A stretch of DNA of 64,000 bases from Diprion similis (Eukaryota > Arthropoda > Insecta > Hymenoptera > Diprionidae), in assembly GCF_021155765.1 (NCBI RefSeq), contig NC_060116.1, positions 9,052,001 through 9,116,000 on the forward strand, given 5' to 3'. Every line of letters begins with the position of its first letter. Position 1 is the first letter of the stretch. Position numbers and translations under genes: made by a program. The notes under the pieces were generated by a model. The model had not been told where the DNA came from. It worked only from the letters and a program-made list of their open reading frames with translations, and did no database searches. Shown in pieces: positions 12,095 through 25,512 of the stretch.

Positions 12095-15000
12095 CTCGAG
12101 ACTTTTACAATAAAGATACGTTGGAGCTACGAAGAACTGCTGTAAAATAATTACAGGAATACTAAGGAAATACCTACAACCTATAAGCGAAATTTTTATA
12201 CGATCGTGACAGACTTCACGAGAGACTGTAAGTTACTTCTGAGACGTGCAGGGCTGGACTGAATTCTGCAATCTGTTTATGCACGAAACCTCGAAGAACT
12301 TTCGTGTTTCCTTCGGTAGGCATACTTGCAAGATGCATTATCCCCTCCGTGCAGTTAAATCGGACCGTCACATTTGCAGAATTGCGAATTTCAGTCGACA
12401 CTTCTAGTGATTTCCTCTGTCTTTTAACCCGCGTAAAATTCCCAACTCTGCAAGAATAAATAGTGTAATAATTATAGTTATAACATGTATATATATATAC
12501 ATGATACACCTAACTGACCGAAATGTATTCCATATCGGAATGGTTTGCAGATTATCTTTATCGTAGTTTAGCCCTACGAGAAGAATTGCTCGGAAAACAA
12601 TTCTTTGAAAAATGACAACCCTCGAATCAAATTAGAGTAAACATTCGAAGATAATTCAGATCGTTTACATTTCTGAAGAAATCTTGAGTTCCAGAATTTT
12701 TTATAAAATTCATAAGTTGAGACACAATTTCTACAATTTCCCCTGCAGTAAGTCACTGATTTGTCTTTGCATTTTTATGTAAAGTGTATTCCCAAAAGTT
12801 GAGAGTTCTTTGAAGAATTGAGTTTTCGAAATATTTTCCCCAGCATAGAATGCTTTGGTTCATGGCATGGATACGGTTTCTAAAGTAAGGTTCCATGTAC
12901 GTACATCAATGTACGTACAGATAATCAAAATCATCCCATTTTCAAGATCCTACTACCCAAGCGAAATTATCTGAAGACTGTAAATAAGTTTGAGAATAAT
13001 TCATGGTAGCGAATAAAATTCCTCGACTGCAGTAACAACGCGCGGACTTTTTTTGCATTTCAGACTTATGCAGATTACAATTAATTGCTCGCTACTGCAT
13101 AAACAAGTACGGAGGCAGTCCTCTTGCCAGGGTGGGGAGAATTCATAATGTCATCATCTGATTGGCCAGTGGTGCTATTGGCTCAGACAGGCGCAAACAT
13201 ATGCGCGAATCTCTCGAAGGTGGGAGTTCATCGCGCAAATAAAAGTCAAACGTGGAACCTACGGTACAGCTTCAAAATGGCGAGAAGCAATTTGCGATCC
13301 CGGCTTATTGCAAATCGTGGATTATTGCCATTGCACTTTTTTCCAGAATCAACTAATGACCGTTTCTTCGTTTATTGTTAGTTGTTTGACTGTAGGGCTT
13401 AGCCAAATTTCAAAAGATAATTAGTTTTCCAGTAACTACCTATCATGCTCAATTCACTCGTAACTCTGCCTGCCTGAGCATAATTTATCCGAAATATGCA
13501 CATACCGTATGCAATTGTAATCTTTCGAAAATTCAAGTACACTTGTAGGTATAGCGCAATTTGGGAAACAAGGCGTTTCTAATAAAAAATATTAGCAACA
13601 TCCGGTCAACTATTTACCGTATTTCCGTAGCATGAAATCCTGCAAATTGCAACTGCGGTGAAAATTCTGGGAGCTAGGCTGATGTATAATTGAATTGAAT
13701 AATTGCACATAGGTAAAAGTTAATCAATGACGTGTCATAAGTTTTGGGTAACCTTTGAGAAGAAAAATTATTATTGCTGACAAAATTTCGTCGAAAGTAA
13801 TGAATTTTAATTTTTGTTGTAAATATAGTTCCTAATTCTTACTGTAAAATATAACAATAACGCAGGATTTTATGTTGCTCCACAGTTTTGCGTGATATTC
13901 ATATTGAACGGGCATAGCTAAGGTACGATCGGGTCTATTATTCTTCCTGCAAATAAAAGTACACAGAGTAACTGCGGCGAAGAGTTTTACCCTGTAGTGG
14001 TATAATATCGGAAAGAAAAGAAGAAAGGAAAGATAGGTTTTTTGCAGGAAAGACTAGGGACTATCTTTAGATCGATGGCTGAGGTTTCACTCTATTATTT
14101 AAGGCGACTACATAGAGTCGTAGGACATATTGATTACGGATGCGCGATGTGTCCTCTCGTGTATAAAGACGCTCTCCAGTTTATTCATAAATTCAATTTT
14201 CAGAAACAATCCAAACGAATGAAAAACTCCATGATAAGTAAATATTCTATTTTCTCCACAGCAAATTGAATTTGAAAATAAAATTTTCGCCGAAAAGGCA
14301 AAAAAATTTCGAAACTGGTTACGTAGTTTATGAATGTCCTCTAAAATACATTTCGGGTTTGACCTGAACAGCAAGAAATCGCTCAAGAAATATATCAGTT
14401 CATTATAGAAATCTACATTCTTCCTGCATGTGCGGGCAAAACATTTGAATAAGTAATATGTGGTCCTTGCACAACATGTACGCGAACTTTGGCACTTAAA
14501 TAAAGCACACAGTTTGCCTTTTTCCCCCATTTCTTGTCGATTTTTATGGTCAAACTTGAGCCAAACTCACAAGCAAGTCGGTCACGCATCTGTATGAAGA
14601 TCACGAGAACTTCCGATCAATATTGATTTCATGTTTCATTTTATTTGATTAATATAAAAAATTACGCGAAGTTTCTTTGTATAAAAGCTTAAACAATTCA
14701 TCACACTGTTATTCACAATTTTAATCACATGTTCACATAGAAGAACTGGGAAAGATTTACTGAAGAATGTGATAAAAATAGGAATACTATACGATTCATT
14801 CAAACCTGTGAGTGTTTGACGTGATAGAAATTTATTTTTTAACGAAGACGAGCGAGTGTGGAATCACTTTTATTCAACAATAATAATGTACAATGAAAAG
14901 AATTGTTATCGACGAATGATTAAATGGAGATTCAACGCGAATTCAGCAGATTAAGTTCTTTTTATGATATCATGTGATTGTTCAAGCTGTGAAAATGTAT

Positions 15001-15337
15001 TGAATAAACTGTGAAATATTACCTTACTCGTCAGTTGTCGTAAAACAATTATAATCATCAGTCCGTAGAAAAGACACAACTGATTATGAAGTGACTTTTT
15101 AATCGCGTAGAATGATTTAAATGCACGCTATATATACAAGTCCTAAAATACGGTTTCTAACGTGGAGAATAATGCATAAGAACGATATTTTTACAATCGT
15201 ATCAAAACGAAGTCAGAAGAGATTCAACGATCGCGCCATTGATTTGTTGGTTTGAAGTCAAAAACCCGTATAAAGTAAATTATAATATCAAACGGGCGTG
15301 TTGATTGAGTACCGTGGAATTTAATATTATTCATTTC
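12095..15337. other. Spacer between the receptor array and the ARH3 locus
   Basis: No gene I can support. At 13105-13300 there is a promoter-like patch with two inverted CCAAT boxes (ATTGG at 13161 and 13177) followed by AAAATGGCG at 13274. Open frames such as 14108-14530 (minus) have no recognisable features. The last few hundred bases should contain the 3' UTR of the ADP-ribosylhydrolase gene. Confidence 0.5.
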
Positions 15338-18300
15338 TTAAGCGGTGGCCAGGTGGAAGAGATGATCAGCGAGATCCCTGAACTTGTTAGAAGCCTCGCA
15401 GTGTTTTAAAATCTCTGGACGAATCATCTCCTCCCCGTAAAAGGCGCCCGCAATAGCGCCAGCCATGCTGCCGATCGTATCCGTATCGCCGCCTAGACTA
15501 ATCTGCAAATAAAAGACCGAATTCAGTTTTGTTGGGAAAAAAATACAGCAAAAGAATAAATCTTCGAGACATATGAACACATTCAAATCACAAGGTCGAA
15601 TTGTGAAAGCAGGAATTGGTCAAAAGCCGTAAGTTTCAGTGAGCCGAATTCTAAATTACATTTCTTAAGCTGGTTTATTATCGGCCGCTGATCTATTGGA
15701 TAAAGCTGCATAAGATTCGCTATTTATTAATTGTGTACATCAAGCATCGTGATTTCAGTGTTTCATCGCATAGATTTGGGTAACTTCTTCTTCGACATCG
15801 CAAGCTTGCCAATTTCTTCAAAAAACGGTGAAGCTTTACGACTAGACTGCAGTTTTGGGGAAGATAAAATATGATTGTGTAAACCATGTGAATTGCGCAG
15901 GAAGTTGAAAAATAAGTCGTAAATCTTACGCCTTTGTCGGTTTTCGTATGTTTAACTGGAGTCGAAGTAGACGCTGGACGTTTGTAGTGCGTAATTATCG
16001 GTTCGATAACTAGAGAAGATTTTTTAGGTTTTGACTTAGATCGCTGAGAGTCTGTGGACATAGCGTTATTCTGGCAAAATTGACTTTGAGGTGCCGCTGT
16101 GGCCTCGATCTCACGACTGGAACATTGCAATTGAGCTTGTTGACCTGTACCAGCGATTACTGGATTTCGAGGTTTCGTCCGCTGTTGCTGTACGTGACAA
16201 GATTTGCCATCTCGAGGCGACGCGACTTTCCGAAATTTGCCTCTACCGCTAATTTCTGGCCGCAATAATCTGATCGATTGCTAGAGTGATACCAAATATG
16301 AACAATGATGCATTCCAAGTTCTCAAAATAACAAAAAAATAATAACTATCGTAACAATAACAATACTCGATTAGTAAATATTGACATACTGTTTCAGGTT
16401 TATGCAGTCGATAATCGGTGATTACTTTTTTGATATGGTTTTGAGCTTGTAGAGCTGTTTCCACGTCCATTTCTCTGAGCTGAGATGCGATGGTGTTAGC
16501 AAACACGTCGTGTTCGTCGTACCGTGCCGAAATTGCCACATTTTTTGTTTTTTCTCTGACCTTGCACTCTGCATCGTCCGATAATAAAGAGCCTTGCTTT
16601 TTGCAATAATAATGTTGTTGCAGTCTATTGCATGACGTGTATAATCGTGTATATATTATCTACCCTCTAAGATCATCTTACTTTCCAAACTATTCCACTG
16701 CACTCCACACGAGGTAAGCTTTTTTTCAGGATTGCAAGTATAATCCGCTCTCGTCTCACAAACAATCGTTGAAGAGGATTTTTCAGCAAGTAAAGAATCG
16801 CTGGACAAGCTGAACTGAACACCTGGCTTTGACAGGTTTGAAGCATTATTTTCCGAACAATAATCGGACAACTGGGAATCCTTGTTTCGCGCGGAATGAA
16901 TCCTCAACATCGGAGGCGGAGGCGAGCGATGTTCTACTACCGAAGACCCGCCAGTACTTTTCTCTGCCAGAGAAACGGCGGCACTTCGATGTCGTGATAT
17001 TGAGATAGGGGAACACGATGGACCAGAAGTTTGTTCTTTGGATTGTGGAAACCAATCTGTATGCAGGCATTGATCTTCCGCCGGGGAGTAAAGACTTTTG
17101 TCTGCCCGCACAATCTTGCTGTTTAAGCAATGCTCTTCACTTCTTGGGTCTCCTGCGGATGGTGGACGCAAATTGTCCAAATTAAGACCTTTAAGTATGC
17201 GCTCGTAATCATTAGGACCAATGTTCCAGCCCATGCTACAAATAACATCCTGCAACAACATGAGTCATCGTTATCTGTAACTATTTGCTCAAAACAATAT
17301 TTACTTTTCTCTTCTTAATTTCATTATGGTATTTTTGCACCGAAAATTTCACCTATTCTAAAGCCAGATGGACCATACCTACAGCCAATGCGTGTACTAA
17401 CATGTAACTCAGCAGATTCATCATAGTCCAAGTATCGATGAAGAAACTCGTGCATGACGGTGAACCAAGTCTGTCCCGGCTTGTACATAAATCCGGAAAC
17501 TTGTCCGGTAACAGATTTTATCAGCTCGCTGAGATATAAACGCCGAGTTTCTCGAATCTTCATCATAACATCAGTGAATGTAACATTGGGCATATTCAAA
17601 CTTTGGTGTATACTTCGATACGCGTGATGTCGAGCAATGTTGTCTGCATAGGCAGGTATATCTTTTCTCCATAGACATGGTGAATTTTTGTACAAACAGA
17701 CGAGTTTGCAGATGTCGTTTTCCGACCATAGCGCTTCTTTGCAAAATTTCGGTTTCAGCACGGAACGAACGTCATCGCACCGACTCATTTCATGTTGAGA
17801 ACTTAGAATGCTTAGAAAACGGGTTAAAATGAATTCAGATTGTTAAAATACACTGAAAATTCGATGCATGACGGTAATTTTTTTGTTCTTTTTTTTTCTT
17901 AACCCAAAATTAAAATGTCAAGACACTTTGTCTTTTTAACTGAATTTTCATCTACTGTCTTCTTCATTGTTATTTGATTTTGCTCATATTATTATATACG
18001 GTGTATCATTTTAATTTCTGAAATAAATGATACCACAGAATGAATCTCTTTTCATATTCTTTCAGTGTGTAACGATTAATAAATAGACTTATTGACATGT
18101 TTTCTATGATCTTGAGGTGCAATATGTAGAGTTCAATTACCAATGGCTTAGAACGTATTAATCAGCACCAATTGCTTGCGTCAGGAAATTTTGGCTTTCG
18201 AAGAGTATAGTGGCAAAGTCCCCGTTTCTCAATAACATTCCAAAACCGCAGTTAATCAATAAACTTAGAATGTAACTGAACGTGCGATACATGAACACCT

Positions 18301-20187
18301 ATTGGATATTAGAAAAAACGGGGTTGTAATATTGCACAGAGGGATTCTCCATTCTGTTCCACTCACAGCATATTGAATTGTTCTTCTCAGTGGATTTTCC
18401 GTCTGTATGGCTGGTATGGGTTTCTGAGCTCTAAGAAAGCAATAAATTGCTGTAGGCACAGAATGAAGAGCCGATACATCATTTCCCAGCTGATGAACTA
18501 CTTTTTGATCGTGGGGCCCATCCCCCCCTTCGCAGAGTAGGTCCCTCAGTAACTTCAATTGAGTTTTGTAAGGAGATGGGTCAACCAAACCTAATCTGCA
18601 AGAGTATATTTTAGAAATTCTAATTACAAGTGCCATAGTTTTGCAGAACGTATGAAACTGTGTTTATAGTTATAAAAATATTTTTCGAGTTTTAACCACG
18701 CAAGTTCTAAGAATTACACAGCGCAGTAGAATACATAATTGGTTAGTAATGAGTAGAAAGTTTTCTGCTAAATCATCAGTCACTCACCCTTCTTCATCAA
18801 TTTCAATTTTGTCCATTTCATTAATCAAGTTGTCAGTAAACTTGCAGGAATCCAATTCTTCTTTAGGATCTAATAAGAGGGTTTGTTGAATAGCGATTGC
18901 CTGAAAATATTTTATGAAATCCAGTAGTCACGTAATCACGATTAAAAAACTTCCTGTTCTTACAGTCAAAATGATATTCTCGGTTTAACTTTTAGCAGTC
19001 ATTCTAATTATGTAGACATGTTTTATCAACCTGAAGTATTGCTCCGTCGACTCCAGTTTTGTGCGTATGAGTGATGTGGGACTGTTTCCTGGCTGTATCA
19101 ACCATTAGCTCAGGATTCTTGTAGTAGAAAAGTGCGATTGGAGCGACTCTCATCGCCCCACCGTTACCCAGAGAACCTTCGCCGTTGAACTGCTCCCTCG
19201 CAGGCCCTAGTACATCAACGAACTTGTTGTTTCGAAGCTTATGAAATACCTATACGCAAACGGAAAAGAAAAAAAAAAAATTGGTGCTACACGCATACAC
19301 ACGCGGATACTTGTGTAGTAGGAAACTTAAGTGATCCAAGTGCACTTGGATATATTGAAAGTATAGTGAAATTCCTCACATGTTGTTATTTATCCAAGAA
19401 TGAATTCAATTTTGAGACAGGATCTCGATGGAAACATCGCAAAGTGTTAAAATCGATGCGATATGAATTTGAAGTCTCATTCTCCTCACTGTGTAGGATA
19501 TTTGCGCTTAATAATTCACAGATTGTGTTAGTACATTACAAAATGATTTAGGACCATGAAACTCTTATTTTCCATTATAAGTGTCAAATATTTTGTATCA
19601 ATCATATATCCTGCTTACCACCAACTGTAAAGCATTTGGGTTTACCTCTGGAGGTCCTGGGTCAGGATCTATTATACAAACCATTATAATATTCACGATT
19701 AAAATTAATACTCACTGTCGTTACACCGGCTCCATATCCTCGGTTGGGTTCCAGGTAGTAAGACTTAACAAACTTCTTAGCCATGTCTGTTTGGTCGAAT
19801 CCTGTGTGCTCAATCAGAGATTCGGCAACGGCTTGAGTCATCGCAGAATCATCAGTGAATTGAATGACAGGCGCTGCAAAATGTTGAATAACGCGAAAGG
19901 TGAATTAGCAAAGATTTTCAAAAAGTCTCATTGTTGAATCAAACATGCATTCATTTAATTCGGAGAAAGGAAGTTGTCAACAAATTCTTGTCACATTAGG
20001 TTAGGTTGTTTTTCTAACCTTTAAAATACGGCCCTTGCAGCTTGTCGAACGACTTTTGAATGACCAGCTTCATACCAGCGCTAAATAATTCGTCCCCTTC
20101 GTAAGCAGAACCGAGGCAATCACCCGTCAACACGCCGAGCAAGGAGCCTCGAAATTTGCTCTTCAACAACGAATCCATTTTACCCAT
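15338..20187 (-). CDS. Adprs: ADP-ribosylhydrolase ARH3 (ADPRS-like), 6 exons, 350 aa
   Basis: ARH3 cleaves ADP-ribose from serine and degrades poly(ADP-ribose), using two Mg ions, in nucleus, cytosol and mitochondria. Exons, 5' to 3': 20019-20187, 19716-19873, 19031-19249, 18788-18900, 18367-18595 and 15338-15502. Phases 1, 0, 0, 2, 0 join without a break. Length is close to human ARH3 (363 aa). Metal and substrate motifs are intact: GDCLGSAYE with Glu30, FTDDSAM with Thr63-Asp64-Asp65, GNGGAMRVAP, SHITHTH, LGNDVSALHSVPTAIYCFLR in exon 5, and LGGDTDTIGSMAGAI with Asp302, Asp304 and Thr305. The start ATG has a second in-frame ATG three codons on (MGKMDSLL). The last intron is about 2.9 kb, far longer than the others, and contains a complete gene on the same strand. 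Gene identity is secure; the fully processed 3' end is not seen. Confidence 0.95.
15723..15728 (-). terminator. AATAAA poly(A) signal of the nested MADF-BESS gene
   Basis: Minus-strand AATAAA lies 35 bases past the MADF-BESS stop codon and inside the last ARH3 intron. It supports an independent 3' end for the nested gene. Confidence 0.6.
15763..17788 (-). CDS. MADF-BESS domain protein nested in ARH3 intron 5, 5 exons, 530 aa
   Basis: Exons, 5' to 3': 17402-17788, 16682-17249, 16390-16592, 15930-16280 and 15763-15846. Phases 0, 1, 0, 0 join cleanly, and the stop is TGA. Residues about 21-125 form a MADF (Myb/SANT-like) domain: WSENDICKLVCLYKNSPCLW, then the helix around MMKIRETRRLYLSEL and WFTVMHEFLHRYLDY. 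Residues 130-318 are Ser/Pro-rich and probably disordered. Residues about 343-380, from YDEHDVFANTIASQLREMD to NHIKKVITDYR, fit the BESS protein-interaction motif. The C-terminal part is basic, with KSKPKKS and SKKKLPKSMR as likely nuclear localisation signals. Proteins of this type (Adf-1 and relatives) bind DNA and regulate transcription; target genes cannot be told. The acceptor of exon 3 (GCAAAAAGCAAG) is purine-rich and is the least certain border. The gene lies wholly inside an ARH3 intron on the same strand. Confidence 0.82.
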
Positions 20188-23100
20188 TGCTCTTCGTCGG
20201 CATGCGTCCTACTACTTCTGACAGCTAGCAGAAGACAAATGGATCAGAATGAAACTTTCGTTTGCGTCCCTGAGTTCGCCCTCTGCACAAGACAAGTTTG
20301 TGGAACTAATTTCCTGCGTGACTGGATGGTAAGCGTGCCTTGGTTACCGACAGTAGATAATACAGGGCACGATTACTATAGCGAAACAAAAATGTATATT
20401 TATATACCTTGGAAATCAGTTCCAAAAAAATACTTGGTATCAAAGACCGCTACTTGATCGAAATCATGGTTTCAAAAAATTTTTAGAGCCCCAATTATTA
20501 TTCGTGTTCTTAGTTTTAACGTTGGTTCAAAATCGTTCCGTACCGTAATTTGTTGGTTCTTTGACAAAAGAATATATTTATACGATGTATAATAGTAACG
20601 TAAAAAACAGGAAAATCTTCACTTACATATTGTAAAAAAAAAAAATAAAATAAAAACGCTTTTCAATTTATAGATATTCTAATTTATGAGTGGAGGTAAT
20701 GATATTCTTGTAGAGTAAACTCACGCATGAAAGAAAATATGAAAAAAAAAAATTAAACAGTAGATGAGAAAAGTTTGTCGGCTGATCTGTGATCTCCTAT
20801 ACTTGAATGATGAATTTTTATTTATTTTGTCAGCACTTCATTGTTATAATACTTTTTTAACGTGTCTAAAATGTCAAAAATAAACCTTCAGCTTCGGTGC
20901 TTCCCGATAAAATTCAACATAAATTCATGGGATACGTACAAACGAGACAAATGCAAAGAATAGCAAATTTTTTAATCAATCTCTGGAAGAATAAAATGGG
21001 ATATGGATCGATTTAGTCCACCTTTCTCCCAGCCTCTTGCGTATTACGCTGGATTGGAGTTAACGTGTGGATTATGACTACACAGTATACCTGTACAAAA
21101 AGTGAGCTGCGGGTAATATTGATGTTTCTCCTCATCAATAATCATTGCAAGATGAGTCACGAATGTCAGTACCTGCGGTATCGGGTACGGTGGTTGGTTT
21201 TCAATTGATAATCAATTACTTATTAATGAATATTTGTATCACAAACTATTGTCAAGTGTCTAATTAAGTTACAGGTATAATATCTTGAAACATTAGCACG
21301 TATAAATAAAAATGAACATCCTATTCGACTAACTTGAACATCATCATTACTCTCAGTTGAGTACTTGTACATACTTAAGTATGTTGTTCGTATTACACAT
21401 CACATCATGACGTGTAAAGTAAAACCTATCTTGTTAGTGTTACCCGAACCCCTAGATATGCGGTCTTACATTGGTTTGTTATGTTAACTGGATTTCACGC
21501 CACATGAGCGGATCTAACTCAATTTGTAGGATCCTCTTACAAGATGATAATGAACAGGCAGGTGGATGAATATCACAGACAGTGGTCGGATGCTGGATTA
21601 TTATAATTATACGATCGGAATCGTCAATTAATCGACCAAATAATCGTGCAGCCTGAGTGGTTGTCAATCCTCTGAAGCTATAATATTGAACGGATTATAC
21701 GAACCTGTTGACGAATAGAGAGAGGAAGAAAAAATTGAGTAGTCCACTTATATAAAATACCTGTGTAATGAAAGGTATAGAATATCTCTATCCTATAGCC
21801 AAGTAGACTACTGGGATATATGTATAATTCACAGAATATTCGACTGACACGATGATCGATAAGCATCGCATGAATTATGTAGTGCAGTTTAACTACCCAA
21901 CCGCAGTGAGCCGCGATGAATGTTTCCACGAACTTGTAACGTAGTATGAAATTAGAAATGCCTGCAGTATACAAGGATATAGGAAACCACGTAAGTAGAA
22001 CATTTCGACTTGAAGAAGTTACAACTGCGATTACTGCAGCGTCCACGTTAGGGTGTATATCATACTTCATTCGTCTCTTGACTTCAAGTTTCGTTGCAGC
22101 AGATCATATTTCGATCGTTTGATCTTGATATATTCAGACTATGGTGAGGTTGCTTTATCATCCAGTGAAAATTCTACAACAATAATCCACCCCGGAATCG
22201 AAATCCTCTGTATTCCTGAATATATGCATGCGTCGTTTTTCCTCCAGCCATCGCAATGTCTCATTAAATTGCTTTCTCCTATCGCCCTATCTCCCCTCGT
22301 TCGGCCTGTAGCTGACTCTAGTGAAAAACGGTCGACAGGCCCTCGCAATCTTTGAAATGGTTCGAAATATCTCGGCTGGCCTCGGAGTTTACACGTGTCG
22401 TGAACAAATCCCATTCACAACTCACGTAGATCGGGAAGTGCCGTGAAATGTGCGTTGGAAATGTAAACGAAGAGTGTCAGGGGAAGGAATCGGAACTGAT
22501 TGGTTACACTGACCGGTTTTTGATAGACGCATTTGAATGTTGAAAGATAAATTGGAAATAATTAATCCTCCACTAACCAACCCCGACAAAAACCGCAAAT
22601 CTTTTACGGAGGATTAGAGCTGGGGGTGAAACCGGTGAGCAGAAAACTAAACGTGTTAGCACTAATTGAGCGTAACAACGTTTGGATTACTACAATTAGC
22701 AATCCACCATTCGTTCCAGGGTAAAGCTTTCTAATGAATTTTTTACGCCCTGTAACTGTGACTTGAGTTTTGCAGTTTATACACAGCTTCTCCCAAAAAC
22801 TACGGAGTCTGTATACCAGGCATCCGACACTATGATATAACCCGGATGCTTTCGACGCGGTGATTAATCACCGTTACGCATATAGGCTTGTAATACCCGG
22901 CGTCAATAACGATTTTTTATCGAATTAAATTAATTTCTCGCTGAAAAGCCCGCGCAACTCGCACCTTGAATTTATGAATTTTAATATCGATGTGGATTTT
23001 CCAATTTTCACGTCCCACTCTGGCAGGTTGCAGACGACAGAGTAATCGCTCGTCGCGCTTATTCGATCAAGTTTAACTTCTTTTTAGTGTTTTTTATTCT

Positions 23101-25512
23101 TTTCCTTCCTTTTCCAAATCCAAGACACCATTTTCTCCTTATACAAAAGAACCTGGCCTAAGGGGTTTTCAATTTCATAAGAGATATTCATCCACGACGG
23201 AGACCGGATATAAGGGACAAGGTTCGAAACACGACGGCGTCCCTTAGGCAGCGGTGCTTGGCGAACAAGAGCTTTTTCCCCCTTCGCAATGCTCCCGTAT
23301 TGTTGACCCTGCTGACGAGGCTGGTCGAAACAGCAAGCTGCGTGAATGGCTCTCTGAAGTTGAAGATTTTCGTCGATTAAGAGGTAGCGCTACTCTAGGA
23401 TTTTGGGAAATTCGATTTTTTGTTGGATTAAACAATATTTTAGGGTCATAAAAACAGTATCTATTTTGTCCTATGGTGATAAGAGTTTTTTTCCAAGGTT
23501 CAATTCTCGATCTTGCAACAGTGAACGCATTTTTCTAGAAACCACTTTCTTCAAACTGGGGGGATAGATTACTTGAACACCGTTGCATGGATCGATTTGA
23601 AATTTTGAAAGTAGCTTCACAATTACATTCTCTATCGAAGTGCGTAGCCGTTTTTTGTTACTCAATGCAAACTTTTTTTTATCAACAATTAACTGTTTAT
23701 TTTTATGCCAAAAATCGATTCATTTTTTCAATTGTACACCATTGCTAAAAAATTTGATCAAAAGAAAAAAACCTCTACGTGCTTCCATAGGCAATAGTAT
23801 ATAGATTACAATTTTTTTAAATTTTTTGTTCCAAGTCTTATACTTCACGAGAAATTCGTCTTCTCGTGAAGGAGTATTAAAAAAATGCTATTCCAAAGAT
23901 TGGCTCTATCGCCGCCATTTCACATTAAAACGATAATAAAATTTTGTTCACTCATACTTCAATATGTATTGGATAAACCCTCTGTAAAGAAATCCTATTC
24001 CTTTCTCCATACTCCTAAAAAAAATGGTAAAAGTTAGGCCTTTTTCTCGGCTGTTAGAATGATGGCGTCCCTTAAGAAACTGAGATCGAGAGACACGGAA
24101 TCTCGTTGGATATTATTAATATAATGTAATGTATTGATCATTGGCGAGCGTCGAGCGGTGAAATCGCACAAGTTATTTTTATCGCATATACATATACCTA
24201 TACATCAACTTTCGCGCTACCAGCCTTACGACGACTGAAAGCGAACGCTCTCTGCAAAGAGTTATACTCGCGAAAGCGAATTTGGTTTCGGGACAAATAA
24301 CTCAGGATAAACGAACTATCAGGAGACCTCGGCGGGATTCGAGATCGGGGGAGACGCGCCTGCTCCCGTAGGATAGATCCGCCACCCCGACTCTGTGTTT
24401 CGGGGTGTTTTGGCTGCTTGGACCGAGGGCGCGTCGATATGCTGCTTCGTGTTCCTTTGGTCCTGAGGGATTGGTACCGGTGCAAGAGTTAACTTTTTCA
24501 CATCCCGTAGAGCGAGATTTAACCGCGATTGGATATTCATCCGTGAATAACAGAGTCCGTCAACAATTCCGAATTTTCGCACCCCCTGAAAAGGTCAGAC
24601 GTACCTACCTACCTACCTACCTACCTACCTACGAAGAAGGTGACGATTTTACGCCCGGATGAGTTACGAGTAGACGAAATTCCCCCGAGAAATCCTCTAT
24701 TTTGTCGAGCTTCTTGTTTATCGAAATACGAGTAATTTCGGATGATATTTTCACGCTAAATTACCATGCGATCAGGAGTCGATTATTTCACTTCGATACT
24801 TCGTTTTAGATACGGGTGGTGAAATTATAACAGACGTTATTTTATATGACAATAGTGTAGAATACAGTATAAGTATAATAAAAGCAGAGAAAGAGATTTT
24901 TACGGAAAAAAGCTTAATCCTTGTATCATCAAAAATGATTAAAACCAATTAATAAAATCCGAGAGATTAATGTGCAGTGACCAAAAGTCTAGCGAAGTAG
25001 CCACCGCTGCGTAAACACGATTACTGTGTCATTTTAAATATAATTTCAAGGCTCTCACGCGACTCTCTTTCATCTCAAGGTAAATATCCGAGGACCCGAT
25101 GTATATAAATATATATTACATATATTTGGACAAATATTCATATGTTCCAGCGACGAATCCGTCGAGTTTTTACAGTCTATATCACCGACGTACATTTTCG
25201 AAACCAAAGAGAATTTCATTTCTATGCGTCTGTTATAAAAACTAGGGCTCTGCGCAAACGGATCGATTAATCGGTAAAACAATAAATCGAACCTCACGAT
25301 TGCATCGATGAATTTCATTTCATAGTCCTAGGTGTGATCTAGATACCCTCGAAACAATGTTATCACCAGAATTCAAGAGTGATTAGTACAGGAGAGTATA
25401 AAAAGCAACCAGATGAATAAAAAATTCAAAACGTATCCACTCGAATCCTCTTCTTCCCCTCCGAGGCAGGGATGAACGAACGTGCAAAGTCGTCGATAGA
25501 TAAGCCGAACGC
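20188..25512. other. 5.3 kb gene-poor region upstream of ARH3
   Basis: The first few hundred bases should hold the ARH3 promoter. No other gene is supported. Between 23.6 and 24.1 kb the sequence is AT-rich; a short hairpin (TTCACGAGAA ... TTCTCGTGAA) stands at about 23847-23870. Small open frames throughout lack any family features. Confidence 0.5.
24602..24632. repeat. (TACC)n microsatellite
   Basis: Seven perfect tandem copies of TACC plus a partial copy. Confidence 0.95.

Noticed and set aside
20239-20457. Divergent plus-strand frame starting 52 bases from the ARH3 start
   Set aside because: No family resemblance or splice structure; it lies in the expected promoter/5' UTR region.
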